Below are positions 25,410 through 37,552 of a stretch of DNA of 64,000 bases, piece by piece (position 1 is the first letter of the stretch; the number at the start of each line of letters is the position of its first letter). Under the pieces are notes generated by a model, which did no database searches, had not been told where the DNA came from, and saw only the letters and a program-made list of their open reading frames with translations. The stretch spans positions 35,650,001 through 35,714,000 of the forward strand of contig OZ231128.1 in the NCBI GenBank assembly GCA_965153355.1, read 5' to 3'. This stretch comes from Flaccisagitta enflata. Taxonomy: Eukaryota; Chaetognatha; Sagittoidea; Aphragmophora. Both the position numbers and the translations under genes were made by a program.

Positions 25410-25869
25410 CATGCTCGTCTCGGATCATTCCGCGGTATAAATCAACCGCATTTCGGACGGTCGGAAAGGTTTAAGAAAGAAGTTAGCTTTTTATACAGGT
25501 GAGAATTAAAAAAAAAAGAATGTATTTTTGACATCGTTTCATTCTTAACTTGTCTCGAGATAAATGATATCTGCCCTTAATGACAAAGTAGCTTAAAATA
25601 GAACTATAGAAGAAGCACCTTACGACCGACTGAGAGTAACCAAGTGTGAAACAAAATGGGACGCGATCGAAGCTTGACTGCCTGAGAGAAGATAACGTCT
25701 CACGCAAGGTAAAGGGGGAGGGGGTGTGATGGCAAGCCGAGTATGAGGCGTTTTGTAGCATAGTGTTAAGGAGAGTTGATGTCTAACCACAGTGGGCCTT
25801 AATTGGATATGAGTTAAAAAAAGAATCCCTGATAGTAGTGACTTGTATGAGTAAGTACAATTTATAGTG

Positions 25870-26312
25870 GAGAATTGATGTTAACCCAGAAAATAAATTT
25901 TCCTTGAAATTTTTGGCAAAAATCACTAATAAGTATCAATTTTCTCCTATATTTACATATAGATCTCAAGGATATATCTATTTTGAAATTCTGATCAAGA
26001 TTCATCATCCTGGTGAAATTTTCTATCATTTGATAGGTCACACTGTATACTTTCACAAAAAAAAATAAGATTTTCATATTTTAGGCTACCGTTGCTTTCT
26101 TTGTAACGGTGGCACAAAAAAACGAAAATTTTGTCCACTGATAAGAATATTTAGTGCGACCTGTCAAATGATTGGAAATTTTACCAGGAATTTGAATCTT
26201 TAATCAGAAATTCAAAACAATCCTAAAGTTTATATCAAATATTTGAAAAATTCAAAACGTCATGGTGATTTTTGCAAAAATTTTCAAGGGGAATTTTTTT
26301 TAATAGTCAACG
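25870..26312. mobile_element. AT-rich palindromic element
   Basis: CCTTGAAATTTTTGGCAAAAATCAC-like text on the left (25,901-25,927) pairs with the GTGATTTTTGCAAAAATTTT block at about 26,264-26,284. The GATAGGTCACACT region pairs with GTGCGACCTGTCA, and the centre lies near 26,095. Confidence 0.65.
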
Positions 26313-26654
26313 TTAATCCTACCACTATAAAATGTGCTTCTAGCATTTTTTTAAACCCTTATCTCAGAATGAATGTAAGCGGCAGGACGTACAACATTTA
26401 TGCTTTGCACCTGTCAACGAGCATGTTTAAGATTATGCCTGTAAAAGCACGAAAATCAGTGAGGAATAGTCACCACACGATACAGAGACAAATGAAATGA
26501 GTTTTTTTTTTCATCTTAGGCTCAATCGTACATCATCAATGCTGCAATTATAAAAATTGCGACTGGGTTTTTCAACACGAGGATATCCTAGACATGAGAA
26601 CAGGGACAAAGAAATCAAGAAAATCATCTGCTGAAAGGCGCATCGATAAAACGC

Positions 26655-26718
26655 TCCGGCGGGGTTGGTTGGTGCTCCGGCGGGGTTGGTTGGTGCTCCG
26701 GTGGGGTTAGTTAATGCT
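26655..26718. repeat. 21-bp tandem repeat, three copies
   Basis: GCTCCGGCGGGGTTGGTTGGT is repeated with decay in the last unit. GC content is well above the flanks. Confidence 0.8.
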
Positions 26719-26759
26719 TCGGCGCTAGGCACTTGAATGACAAAGTGAAAAATGCAAAG

Positions 26760-27093
26760 CAGGGGTGTAAAAAGTTGAGCATTCCCCCTCTCCCCTCGTG
26801 GGGGGGGGGGATAAAATGAAAGGGTTTGGAGATGGGGAAGATAATCAAACGTTTGAAAAAAAGAAAAAAGAAAATTTTTGAAGACCTAACACTTTTGGTA
26901 GTACCAAAAGGTAAAATACATTTACTACAACACAATTTAACACTATTTAAACCTAAAATATACGGTTTTATAACTTTGAGGGGAAGGAAATGAAAGATTT
27001 TGTAACGCGACGCAACGCGTCATGTCTCGGGGAAGAAAATCAAAGGCAGGGGGGGGGATAAAGTCGAAAGCCGCTCAACAATATACACCACTG
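26760..27093. mobile_element. hAT-like MITE, copy 2, with perfect 8-bp target duplication
   Basis: CAGGGGTGTA and its partner TATACACCACTG end the element, and ATGCAAAG flanks both sides (26,752-26,759 and 27,094-27,101). Terminus and 8-bp duplication are the hAT signature. It is 334 bp long with no transposase, hence non-autonomous. Confidence 0.85.
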
Positions 27094-27640
27094 ATGCAAA
27101 GAGTATGTGGTTTGTGCCTTCGAAGGTGTTACCGGGTATAAAAATTTTCATCGGCTCGGCCGATCTGGCTCTTCGAAGAACATAGCTATGTGGCAAGACA
27201 CAACAAAGGAAAGGATGGTGGATGGGCGGCGTATTGTACAGATTTACAGCACGCGAAAAAGATGGCGTCGTTACACCGCGCGCGAGGGGCGTATCCAGAC
27301 GACGTCTAATGACGTACCGATGAAAATGAAGGTGACAATGACTTGGCTGTGAAGGCCTGTAAGTGTAACCACGTGTTTTCAACGTGCACACGCAGACGAA
27401 AAAGAAAACCCGCTCACAAACGCTTGCGAAAAAAAACAACAGCCAAACGCAGACGCATTGCACAAACCGTCCCATGCGCAGACACACTTTCCTCCCCCTT
27501 TCTACGTAATTCATTTACAGCGGATCTTGAACACAGTCTACACGCGCACATTATGCGATCTTTTTCTTTACTAGTGAAAGATATGATGAAAGAAAGACGC
27601 AAAAAAGGCATCTAGACAGAGAAACAGGCACATAGACACA
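27094..27640. other. CpG-rich stretch without a convincing gene
   Basis: Frames of 65-90 codons exist on both strands but are rich in Arg/Lys from A/C-rich text or overlap the MITE. It could hold an unrecognised first exon or promoter. Nothing is called. Confidence 0.3.
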
Positions 27641-27678
27641 CAGACACACACAGACACACAGACACACACAGACACAAA

Positions 27679-27744
<66 letters not shown>
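27617..27744. repeat. (CA)n microsatellite
   Basis: A GACACA-rich lead grades into about 65 bases of CA. Confidence 0.95.
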
Positions 27745-27747
<3 letters not shown>

Positions 27748-27867
27748 CATCCACATCACATCTCACAGTCTTCGTCATATCTCAGATTTCAACTAGAATG
27801 AAAATGGTCACCGAGATTTCTTGCATTTACCATCATGACAGGCCACATGAGAGAAAGAGAGCCGCTC

Positions 27868-28412
27868 AAAGAGCAATATGTGGTCAGCATACCCGTTGCC
27901 TGCTTTGCATGATTGTGATTGGGTGAGAAGCAGGGCAGCGGCCCCGAAGGGAGACGAGTCCTGTAGAACACAGGGGGACTTTTGTTTGTCCGTCATCCGT
28001 CAATCCGTCCGTCGTCCGTCTCCCAGGCTCTCTCAGGCCTGAAATCTGCCTATCAGGCTGAAATCTGCCCTATCAGGCCTGAAATCTACCCTCTCAGGCC
28101 TGAAATCTGCCCTCAAGCCTTGAATCTGCCTGAGAGGGCAGATTTAACCTGAAGGACAGATGCAGGCCTGAGGCAGATTTCATGCCTGAAGGGCAGCAGG
28201 CAGAGGCCAGATTTCAGGCCTGAGAGGGTAGATTTCAGGCCTGATAGGGCAGATTTCAGGCCTGATAGGGCAGATTTCTGGCCTGAGAGTGCCTGGGGGG
28301 ACGGACGAACAAACGAACAAATGAACAAATGAACGGACGGACGGACGGACGGACGAACAAGAGTCCCCCTGTGTTCTACAGGACTTCGTCCCCTTTGGGG
28401 CCGCTGCCCAAA
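27868..28412 (+). mobile_element. Family B element copy 2 (complete)
   Basis: Outer hairpin GCTCAAAGAGC, then GGTCAGCATACCCGTTGCC, GCAGGGCAGCGGCCCCGAAG, GTCCTGTAGAACACAGGGGG, a 21-bp array on AGGCCTGATAGGGCAGATTTC, GGGGGGACGGACGAACAAAC, GTGTTCTACAGGAC, and CCCCTTTGGGGCCGCTGCCC followed by A's. The array inverts orientation near its middle (about 28,125). Confidence 0.8.
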
Positions 28413-28534
28413 AAAAGACCATCGGTCAGTCAGACAGAGGGACATTGGTAGATAACGACATATTGGCAAGAAGAAAGACAGACCGATCGACATGACAGAC
28501 AAGTAGTCTATGTTTTTGACAGACAGAGCAGAAC

Positions 28535-29220
28535 TAGTCATCCAAGGATCGCACATGGTCAGAGGTGCCCGATGCCCTGCTCGAAGTGATCAAGTGAAGA
28601 AGTGGAGTGAGAGCAGGGCAGCAGCCCCAAAGGGCGAATGTCCTTAGGGCGTAAGGGTGAATTTCCGGAAGTCCTGAGGGGCATATTCTAGGCCTCAGAT
28701 GACTGATTTAAAACATTGGAAACTTGAGGTCAAGAGGGCAGAGTTGAGGCACAGATGGCTGATTCGAAGCCCAGAGGGCTGATAAGAGGTTTGGGAGGCA
28801 GATTTGAGGTCCTGAGGGCATATTTGAGGTCTGTAGGGTGGGTTTAGGGCCTGGAGGGCTGACTTGAGGCTTGGAGGGCTGATTTGAGCTAAAGGCGTGA
28901 AGGCTGACAAGAGGTCAGGAGGGCAGATTTGGGGCCTGGAGGGCTGATTTGAGGCCTGGAGGCCCATTTGAGGGCTGGAGGTCAGATTTGAGGCCCAGAG
29001 AACTGATTTGAGGCCTGGAGGGCTGATTTGAGGGCTGATTTGATGCCTGGAGAGCTGATTTGAGGGCCTAAATCAGGCCTGAGAGTGCAGATTTGAGGCC
29101 TGGATGGACAAGGGGGGGACAGAAAGACAGAAGGATGGACAGACAGATGGACAGATGGACATCTGGAAGTTCCCACCTGTGTCCTACAGGACATCGGCCC
29201 CTTGGGCCGCTGCCCAAAAA
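28535..29220 (+). mobile_element. Family B element copy 3 (complete)
   Basis: Outer hairpin ATCCAAGGAT, CACATGGTCAGAGGTGCCCG, GCAGGGCAGCAGCCCC, then about 25 units of a 20-22 bp repeat on GAGGCCTGGAGGGCTGATTT, a G-run, (GGAC/GATG)n, GTGTCCTACAGGACATC and GGCCCCTTGGGCCGCTGCCC with A's. Confidence 0.8.
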
Positions 29221-29333
29221 GGAGGAGGCTGTTCAAATGTGGTCATTTCTTTATTGCCAGAACTAACTTTCATTCCTATTGGTGATGTCGATTTTTTTTT
29301 GTTATTGCAGCTGCGAACCGATAAATTCTTGTT

Positions 29334-29724
29334 TTTACAGTCGTATGTACGCGACTCTATTACCCGCTATGTCCATTGGTCGGTCGGTCGATTTGTTGGT
29401 CTGACTGTTCGTCCATCACACTTTTTTTTGCATTTACGAGCGGTTTGTGCTTTACTGCCCCTGCCAAATGCTCGGTTTGCCTTTTTCTTCCCCTTCCCAT
29501 CCGCACGCGACTTCGGAAGCCGTGTATCCGGCCTTGTTAGTCGCTTGTAAGTGATTCTGAAACCCGGACCCGCTATGTCTGTCGCTCTGTCTGCTGGTCT
29601 GTTCATCTGTTGCTGAAAAATTGCATTTTCGGTGTTTCAGATTTTGAAAAATGCATCACTGGCTTTTCACTGCCCCTAAACTTTACATGACTGTCCCCTC
29701 CCACCCGCACGCGACTTCAGTGAC
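29334..29724 (-). mobile_element. Two family A elements in tandem
   Basis: The first (to about 29,538) opens AGTCGTATGTACGCGACTC and closes ACGCGACTTCGG, GCCGTGTATCCGGCCTTGTT. The second starts at once with AGTCGCTTGTAAGTGATTC and closes CCACCCGCACGCGACTTC. The direct head-to-tail join suggests insertion at an element end or amplification as a dimer. Confidence 0.7.
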
Positions 29725-30171
29725 CGTTAACTAGAAAGAGCGCTTTGCGCTTATTAGTATTTTGAACAACTAATGTCTCTACACGCGGATCAATGGACGG
29801 ACATACAGATATTTAAAACTGGAATTATTGCCATTGAAGTCGCGCACACAACAATGAATTGATATAAAGGATCAAGAACGGCTTTAGTTCCAAAAAAAGT
29901 ATGACAAACGACACTTTGCATTGTTTGGTTCTGTGGGGGGGGGGAAATTTTTTCAATGTGGTCTTGCAGAATACCGATGAAGCGCTATGGACCATGAACC
30001 AACTGACCCAACCGACCCAACCTTCTTTGATGCGGGCGTGATTGAACCATAAAGCAAGTGGGTCACGCAGTCATGCTGATTGCTGAAGCGAAAAGAGGCT
30101 TACGAATTCGTATCAATAAAATTCCCGAGCGAGCAATCGTGCTGATCTGAAAAAAAAAGATCAGGGCAGGA

Positions 30172-30346
30172 TACACGTTTGCTTTTCATTTTTATAAATT
30201 CATACTTAATCTTATGCATCAGTTCGGGTGGGCAGGGACACACCGCAAGTGCACCCCTCCCTCCCCTCCGACACAAACTATCACAACCGCAGCATCAAAA
30301 ATACACGTTTTCAGTTCTCCTATGGAGTCACTAGTCCGCGATTTTT
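30172..30346 (+). mobile_element. Degraded family A element
   Basis: GGGCAGGATACACG, TCGGGTGGGCAGGGACAC and a closing GGAGTCACTAGTCCGCGA with T's instead of A's. The tetranucleotide part is replaced by C-rich text. Confidence 0.5.
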
Positions 30347-31079
30347 AATTGAAAATTTATCACTCCCAACACACAATTTTTCTTATGAGTAAAAAATGGT
30401 TTCATAATTTTGGCTGTTTTTTAGTATCAAGATGGTGTAGGGTAAAAAACATCTTTAAAAGTTGAAATTTTCAAATTACATTACATAAAAAAAAGTAATC
30501 TAGACCATATTTGGGGTCCCCGCATGAAAAGCATTATCCGCAGCGTAACATCCATCCTTTGGGCCCTTCTTTTGGCCAGAACAACGTTTGATGCAACGCC
30601 TGCGTCAGTCGTCTCTCTCAGTTTTGTGACACCAATGACTTGACCCCTGGCCCTGGATGTACGTGTATATGACATTTTCGTATTTATATCGAAGAAACTG
30701 AGGGTGAGTGAGCGAAGCATGTATTGAGCTTACCGCTTACACAGCTTACCGCAACAGCATCAGCGACGAAAATGCCGAGAGACTGTCGAATGTCGACCCG
30801 GCTGAGATGCGGGTCAGTAAATCGAGGTTTCAAGCAATATCCTCTTTTCCGCACGATTGACCTTCGCGCTCACATCGCAGACTATTTCTATGAATGATAC
30901 CGCAATCGCTCGCAAAACCGCGCTTAGAAGGTTACGATGTCGTTGGCTGTGTCTGAGACGTCTTCTCCATCGTTCTGGGTGTTGTCATGGTTGACGTTGT
31001 CGTCGTAGTTGTCAGCATCGATGACACTCATGAATATATCGACGTGGCTGTTGTCACATTTTACGATATTTGAGCAATC
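30347..31079. other. No gene called; CpG-rich with small frames
   Basis: A 79-codon minus frame (30,481-30,720, from ATG) and a 42-codon plus frame from 30,771 are protein-like but unsupported by splice sites or family resemblance. They are left uncalled. Confidence 0.25.
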
Positions 31080-31328
<249 letters not shown>

Positions 31329-31836
31329 TTTTTCGTTTTCTTCATATCGTTAACCATTTTTTTCTCCCTCACTTTTCCTTGTCTCCCTTCGGCCTTCTCC
31401 ATCCCCCGGGGACCATTCGTGATGATGACAGACGGTTGGTTTTTCGTTTTTCTAAGATTTGAGTTGTGATTCCATCTGCAAAAACATTTATTTTACGAGT
31501 TGAAGAAAGTCGGGTTCCTCTGGATGGTTCACGCCTCCCTGCTGTGGCCGCCTCTGCCTCTGCCGCCGCTGCCGCCACCGCCGCCGCCACCACCACCGCC
31601 ACCACCGCTGCCCCCGCCACTCTCGCCACCGCTTTCCTTCGAAATTTCAAGCGCAACCGGTGCTCTCTAGACTCCCTTCCACTCTCCGCCCCACTTCCCG
31701 CAACTACCACCCGAACCGCCGTCAGAATTCCCCGTAACCACCATACTTTTCCGCTCGGCCACTCACTTCAGCGCCATCGACCTCTTTACCACCTGCCTTC
31801 ACCTTCCTTTTCCTTCCATCACTTCAAGGACCATAG

Positions 31837-31975
31837 AAGCCGTGAATACGGCCTTGTTTTTAGTCGCGTGCACGCGACTCTAGAACTTGCCATGTCAGTA
31901 GGTCCGTCGGTCCGTCGGTCCGTCGGTCCGTCGGTCCGTCGGTCCGTCAGTCCCTCGGTCCCGTAACATTTTTAA
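31837..31975 (-). mobile_element. Family A element, GTCGCGTGC sub-type, with (GGTCCGTC)n
   Basis: The remnant GCCGTGAATACGGCCTTGTT of one element abuts a second that opens TTTTTAGTCGCGTGCACGCG and has six GGTCCGTC-type units. Downstream AAGGTACTT-type repeats to about 32,060 may belong to it. Confidence 0.65.
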
Positions 31976-32299
31976 AATTTTGACTTTTTAAGGTAATCTA
32001 AGGTACTTAAGGGTACTTCAGGGTACTTTAGGGTACTTCAGAGTACTTAAGTAACTGCAGGAACGTTAGGTACTTACAGTTATTTTCGGTAAGTTTCGTT
32101 TATTTCCATTTTTTTTTGGTTAATATCGGTTAATTTCGTTTTTAGACAATTTGTGTTAATATAGGTTGAGGCACGTGACTGTTGCCCTCTTGGGCATGTT
32201 ATTGGGGCACCTAACATGAACGGAACTGATCAATCAGTTCGAGAGTAATCAATTAGCCGAGATTCGATACTCGCCTCAATTTTCGGCCGACCACGTTTT

Positions 32300-32455
32300 G
32301 GAGGGAAAGAGTGGTTTGCGCATTACGCTTGCCAGAGTGCTCAAAACGGGCAAAACTGGCCTTCTCCCCACCGTCATATTTTTTCTTTGCAAAAATTCTG
32401 TCTAACGAGCCATCGCGCGACTTTCAACTTGGTCGGGAACCATCGTTAGGGTGAG
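32300..32455. repeat. Dispersed repeat, inverted copy at 36,360-36,510
   Basis: AAAACGGGCAAAACTGGCCT, CCCCACCGTCATATTTTTTC and GGGAACCATCGTTAGGGT all occur inverted in the 36.4 kb block. Outer limits are unclear. Confidence 0.6.
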
Positions 32456-32893
32456 CTGGAAGCTTTCGATGTAGCTTAGTGAATGAGATTACCCCTTAAA
32501 GATGATTCAGGACAGCTAGCAAGCTTGTGACATTCATGAAGGGTTAAAATTCAACATCTTTTTGACCAAAATCTAGCTTTTTCTAGTTGTTTTATAAGCT
32601 ATTACAAGTTAATTAACAAAAAAAAAAAGATACAAATATGTACCTCAAACAAAAGTTAAAGATAAAAATAAATAAAATAGAATAAAAATTCTTTTTTCCT
32701 ACATATCTTTCCAAGTGTCCACTTCAAACTTTGCTGCACATCTCATTTTCATTAACTGGCATGGACTAAACAAGAAGTTTTGTCTGTCCGTCAGTCCATT
32801 TGCCCATCTTTCCATGGATCCGTCCATGCATCCATCCATATGTCCCTTCCTCGTTCCACCCATCTGTTTGAATTTCCAAACCCCGAATCTTAA

Positions 32894-32896
<3 letters not shown>

Positions 32897-32967
<71 letters not shown>

Positions 32968-32978
32968 GCGTGTGTGTG
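32897..32978. repeat. (GT)n microsatellite
   Basis: About 40 GT units with a few GC substitutions. The flanking 32,456-32,896 shows nothing recognisable. Confidence 0.96.
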
Positions 32979-33117
32979 TCTACGTCTCTCTACGTACATT
33001 TATCTTATTTCATTCTTCATTTCATCCTTTCCCTATTTATTCCTTTCATTTCTTTCTTCCTCACTCTGTCTTTTTCTCTTTTTTTCTTTTTTTTTTATTT
33101 GTTTTTTTTTTTGGGGG

Positions 33118-33580
33118 GGGAGCAGCGACCTAAGGGGACGTAGTCCTGTTGTACACAGGGGGATTTATGTTCGTCCATCCGTTTGTCTGTCTATTCATTC
33201 ATCCGTTGCCCCCCTCCCAGGCCTCAAATCAGCTCTCTCAGGCCTCAACACAGCCCTCTTAGGCCCCAAATCAGACCTATCAGACCCTAAAATCTGCCAT
33301 TTAAGGCATCAAATCAGCCCTCTAAGGCTTCAAATCAGCGGTCTTGGGCCTCATGTGGCTTCTCAGGCCTCGCATCAGCCCTCTCAGGCCAGATATCGTC
33401 CTTCTCGGGGCTTTGATGCAACTCTCTCCAGCCTCAAATCTGCCCTTTCAGGCCTGATATCTCAGCCCTCTCGGGCATGGAGGATTGTCTCTCTGTTTTC
33501 TACAAGACTTCATCTCCTTTGGGGCCGCTGCCCTCCAATTCACAATCAAGCAATGGGTATTGGTGACCACACGTTGCCCT
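33118..33580 (-). mobile_element. Family B element copy 4
   Basis: Left end GGAGCAGCGACCTAAGGGGA, GTCCTGTTGTACACAGGGGG, a CCATCCGTTTGTCTGTC piece and CCCCCCTCCC, then a 21-bp array on AGGCCTCAAATCAGCTCTCTC, then TTTGGGGCCGCTGCCC, GGGTATTGGTGACC and outer hairpin GCCCTTGGGC (33,570-33,579). Its order is the mirror of copies 2 and 3. Confidence 0.75.
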
Positions 33581-33859
33581 TGGGCGATCTGTTAAATCTT
33601 CCTTTCCCTCTTTCTTCTTTCAAGCTTCCTTCCACAAAACTAAACCGCAGTCTCAAGGCTCAAATCCTAGTCTTGATTCTTAAATCCGAGCCTCATTGCC
33701 CAAATTCTGGTCTCAACGTTCAATTTTCAGTCAGGAGGCCAAAATCCCAACCTTGCGGCTAAAATTCAAGATTTGAATCAGCTTAGGCTTAAATCTCAGC
33801 CTCATGTCACGACTGCGCAATGCATAAAGAAAAAAAAAGGCTGAAAAGTAATGAAAAAG

Positions 33860-34012
33860 AAGGTTGGATACACGGCAATCCAGTTGCGGACGGTTGGGCA
33901 GAAGCAGTAACGCAAAAACCGCTTGAAATTCAAAAATATGACAGACCGACCGACCGACAGACCTACCAACCAACACGGCAAGATGTAGAGTCGCGCGTCT
34001 GCGACTAAAAAG
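33860..34012 (+). mobile_element. Family A element
   Basis: AAGGTTGGATACACGGC, AGTTGCGGACGGTTGGGC, GACCGACCGACC, ACACGGCAAGATGTAGAGTC and hairpin TCGCGCGTCTGCGACT with AAAAA. Confidence 0.75.
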
Positions 34013-34090
34013 AAATACAGTATTCAACTATGCGCACAAGCTCCTCTGTCTCACCACCAGTCAGCGAGCCGGAATCAGCCAAAACTGCAC

Positions 34091-34815
34091 ACTGGCCCAG
34101 AATGACCACCTACCAAGGAGAATTACTTATCTCAACATTCACCACCCCTTACCACCCCTAATCACCATCACACTGGCCCAGAATGACCACCTATCAAGGA
34201 GAATTACTTATCTCAACATTCACCACCCCTTACCACCCCTAATCACCATCACACTGGCCCAGAATGACCACCTATCAAGGAGAATTACTTATCTCAACAT
34301 TCACCACCCCTTACCACCCCTAATCACCATCACACTGGCCCAGAATGACCACCTATCAAGGAGAATTACTTATCTCAACATTCACCACCCCTTACCACCC
34401 CTAATCACCATCACACTGGCCCAGAATGACCATCTATCAAGGAGAATTACTTATCTCAACATTCACTACCCCTTACCACCCCTAATCACCATCACACTGG
34501 CCCAGAATGATCATCTATCAAGGAGAATTACTTATCTCAACATTCACCACCCCTTACCACCCCTAATCACCATCACACTGGCCCAGAATGACCACCTATC
34601 AAGGAGAATTACTTATCTCAACATTCACCACCCCTTACCACCCCTAATCAACATCACACTGGCCCAGAATGACCACCTATCAAGGAGAATTACTTATCTC
34701 AACATTCACCACCCCTTACCACCCCTAATCACCATCACACTGGCCCAGAATGACCACCTATCAAGGAGAATTACTTATCTCAACATTCACCACCCCTTAC
34801 CACCCCTAATCAAAT
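34091..34815. repeat. 81-bp minisatellite, nine copies
   Basis: The unit begins ACTGGCCCAGAATGACCACC and contains TCAACATTCACCACCCC. Copies differ by only a few single bases (e.g. ACCACC to ATCATC), so the array is young or homogenised. Although 81 is a multiple of three, I see no gene frame that uses it. Confidence 0.95.
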
Positions 34816-35016
34816 TTCGGTAAGTTCTGACATCAAAATGGCCTTGACTCCTGCTGGTCCAGGGACATGATCAGGACGAGATAGGTCAATCTGGGTTCAA
34901 CCAGCCTTGAATTCATAAATAAAAACACTATATCTTTAAAAAAAAATTCGCCATTCATCGTTAGGAGAGGTTGAGATATGCTTGATACCGGGCCAGTGTG
35001 AACTGCCCTGGTGAGC

Positions 35017-35075
35017 ACTTTTTGGGCAGCGGTCCCGGAGGGGCTAATGACCTATGATTCCACAAAAAAGACGCC
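35017..35075. repeat. Single end of a family B element
   Basis: TTTTTGGGCAGCGGTCCCGG with AGGGGCTAATGACCTATG matches the left end of the copy at 10,428. No partner end or array follows, so it is a solo end. Confidence 0.6.
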
Positions 35076-36355
35076 GTTGAACGATCCCTAATAATGATTG
35101 AAGTAATTGTAGTTATTGTAGTCATTGGTCTTGTGTAGTATACATACTTGTATATGCAGTGACCTGTTTTGTTTGTATACTTGCGTACAAATCATTGTAT
35201 TGTTGCATAGCTGCATTCATTTGATGTAATTGCATTCATGAATTTTAAGCTTAATTCATTTTGACTCAGCCTTTTGTAATTAGAAGAGATAATGTCGAGG
35301 CCACACGCCTTTATGCAAAAAGATAGTTAGATTTTTTCAATACTTTTAGAAAGCATTTTTTTTTACAGTCGCTTTATTTAGATATCAATTTTTTTACAGT
35401 CGCTTTATTTAGATATCCTTTGGTGGAAAAATGTTAAAGTATGGATTTGCCATTAGCGTTTAATTCCGACAAAAATAATTCGATGTCGTCTTACTTAGAC
35501 AGTCTAAGTAAAACGACATGGTTAAAAAAATGTCTTTTAATACCGACTGTCGAGATTACAAGGACCTACCCACACAGGGCAATTTTCCGTTTCTCCATTT
35601 TCCATTTCTTCATTTTCTGTTTTTCCGTCCCCCCCCCAGGCCTCAAATATGTTCTCTCCGGCCTTGAAACAGCCCTCTCTGGCCTTAAGTCAGCTCTCTT
35701 AGGCCTCAAATCAGCTCTCAGGCCTAAAAATTAATCGGAAACCATCGTTTGAAAGACTACAAAGTTTTCATTGCAATCTGTTGGGTGCGTCCCCCAACTG
35801 CAGTAAAAATTTCATGGAGTTTTGTTGATAGGAAGATTGATTTTTAGGTTACAAAAGTATACTACTGAAATAATTTAGTTATTGATTATCAACTGACAGT
35901 GGACAAGATTGCGTCACTGCCCCTGCCCCTTTAAAAAGCAGTCAGTTAGAAATTCAATTTTTTCTGCATTTTCAGCGTAAACGCATATGAATTTCAACCG
36001 TCCATCAAGGAAGTGAGCGAAGTGGGCGAGCCCATGGATGGAGTTGGCAAGTTAGCAAAGCGAGTGGAGCAGAGTGGAATGCTGTGGAGAGAGTGAGCAG
36101 AGTGAGCAACGCGAGGGAAGTAATATCGCAATCGGCCCATTAAAAATGTGATTGTCACGATGTAGGCGTAGCCATTTATCTAACTGCCAAACTGTCAGTG
36201 AGTCTGTCAAATTGTCTGCCTGTCTATCTGTCTGTTTGTCTAGCGGTGTCTTTGTCTGTTAGTCTGTTGGTCTTAATTGGCGGAGAGAACGGACTACTGA
36301 CTAGGATTATGACGGTGATGTTCGCACAAGAAAATTCAGAGAATACAGACTTCAC
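35076..36355. other. No gene recognised
   Basis: It holds AT-rich text, a short C-run, a few AGGCCTCAAATCAGCTCTC units near 35,640-35,730 (family B array-like), and a GTGAGCGAAGTGGGCGAG-type GAGTG repeat near 36,010-36,120. No exon signal is seen. Confidence 0.35.
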
Positions 36356-36716
36356 TCACAAATTATGATTGGACCCTAACGATGGTTCCCAACCGAGTTG
36401 AAAGACGCGCGACGGCTGGTTAGACAGAATTTTTGCAAAGAAAAAATATGACGGTGGGGGGAAGGCCAGTTTTGCCCGTTTTGAGCACCCTGGCAGGCGT
36501 ATTGCGCATGCGTGTGGCAAATTAGCGTGCACCAGCAGGGGCAGGTAATCTGATAGCACCTGTTTTGGCAATGCTTGATTCTCAAATTGTTGTTCAAGGA
36601 TTAAAGCCACTCTCTAGGAACGCGATATTTGCCCAATTGTTTGTTGTTCGCTAACGTTGACGGGGGGGGGGGGGGATGCTGTTGTTGAGCTCTCAATTTT
36701 TCATCGCTCTCCAAAC

Positions 36717-37520
36717 CCAAATTGTCTTTTTTTTCCCTTATACAGTCTATGGACAAAACGAGGAGAGTAGATTTTGCTGATCACCGGTATGATGCTTAGG
36801 CGTAGTTGATTTTAAGATGTAGGTTTGTAATTACTTCAGAAAATTACTAAGGACTGAATGAAACTAACGGAAGAAAGATTACTACCTGTAATAATCGTTC
36901 AAAATGTAGGTTTGTAATTACCTCGTAAAAAATTACCTGTAGTAATCGTTCTCGCATTACACGCTTTTCTTTTTGTAAGAACACTGTTTATAAGAACATC
37001 AGCCTCAGATTTTGCCAAAAAATAAGAACATCTTAAGAACATGCTGAGCCTCAGATTTGAAGATAAGAATAATATTTTTCAAAAAAAGTAGTAAAATTAG
37101 ATGGAAACCCTAAAATACTTGATATTTTGATAATGATTTAACAACAATTTATTTTTCATTAAATTTCAATTTTATATTTTTTTTGTTATAAAATCTTTTT
37201 TTAACAATTGCTTAAATTATTTCATTTCAATAATATAAACATATAATTATAAAGAAATTATCTTATTTAAAAATAAGAACATGCTAAGAACGCTTGAGCC
37301 TCAAAACAGGGCTAAAAATAAGAACGCTGAGGCTCACTTCAAAAAACAATGTTCTTATAAAATGAAAAGCGTGTAGTTTCTTTCAGTCCTCAGTCATTTT
37401 CTTTGAGATAAACACAAGCCTACATTTTAAGGTAAACTACGCCTAAGCATCATACCGGTGATCAGCAAAATCTACTCTCCTCGTTTTGTCCATAGACTGT
37501 ATAAGACGACCAATTTGTGA
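36717..37520. mobile_element. Foldback element (host of a nested MITE)
   Basis: The left arm 36,739-36,875 and right arm 37,376-37,503 are close reverse complements over about 125 bp (TATACAGTCTATGGACAAAA; GATCACCGGTATGATGCTTA). The loop contains the separate palindromic element 36,958-37,375, so two foldback structures are nested. Confidence 0.75.
36958..37375. mobile_element. Nested MITE with TACACGC ends
   Basis: TACACGCTTTTC opens and GAAAAGCGTGTA closes it. GTAAGAAC / GTTCTTA and GAACATGCTGAGCCTCA blocks pair across. It is a relative of the TACACTTTT MITE at 2111-2540. Confidence 0.75.
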
Positions 37521-37552
37521 GAAGTATTTCACCCCACTCATAAACCTCAATC

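Noticed and set aside
25483-25761. 92-codon minus frame
   Set aside because: Ser/Phe-rich, no splice context, length not unusual for chance in 64 kb.
31369-31966. Ala/Val- and Pro/Thr-rich frames of 113-166 codons
   Set aside because: They come from a GCC-repeat region read in different phases and run into a family A element.
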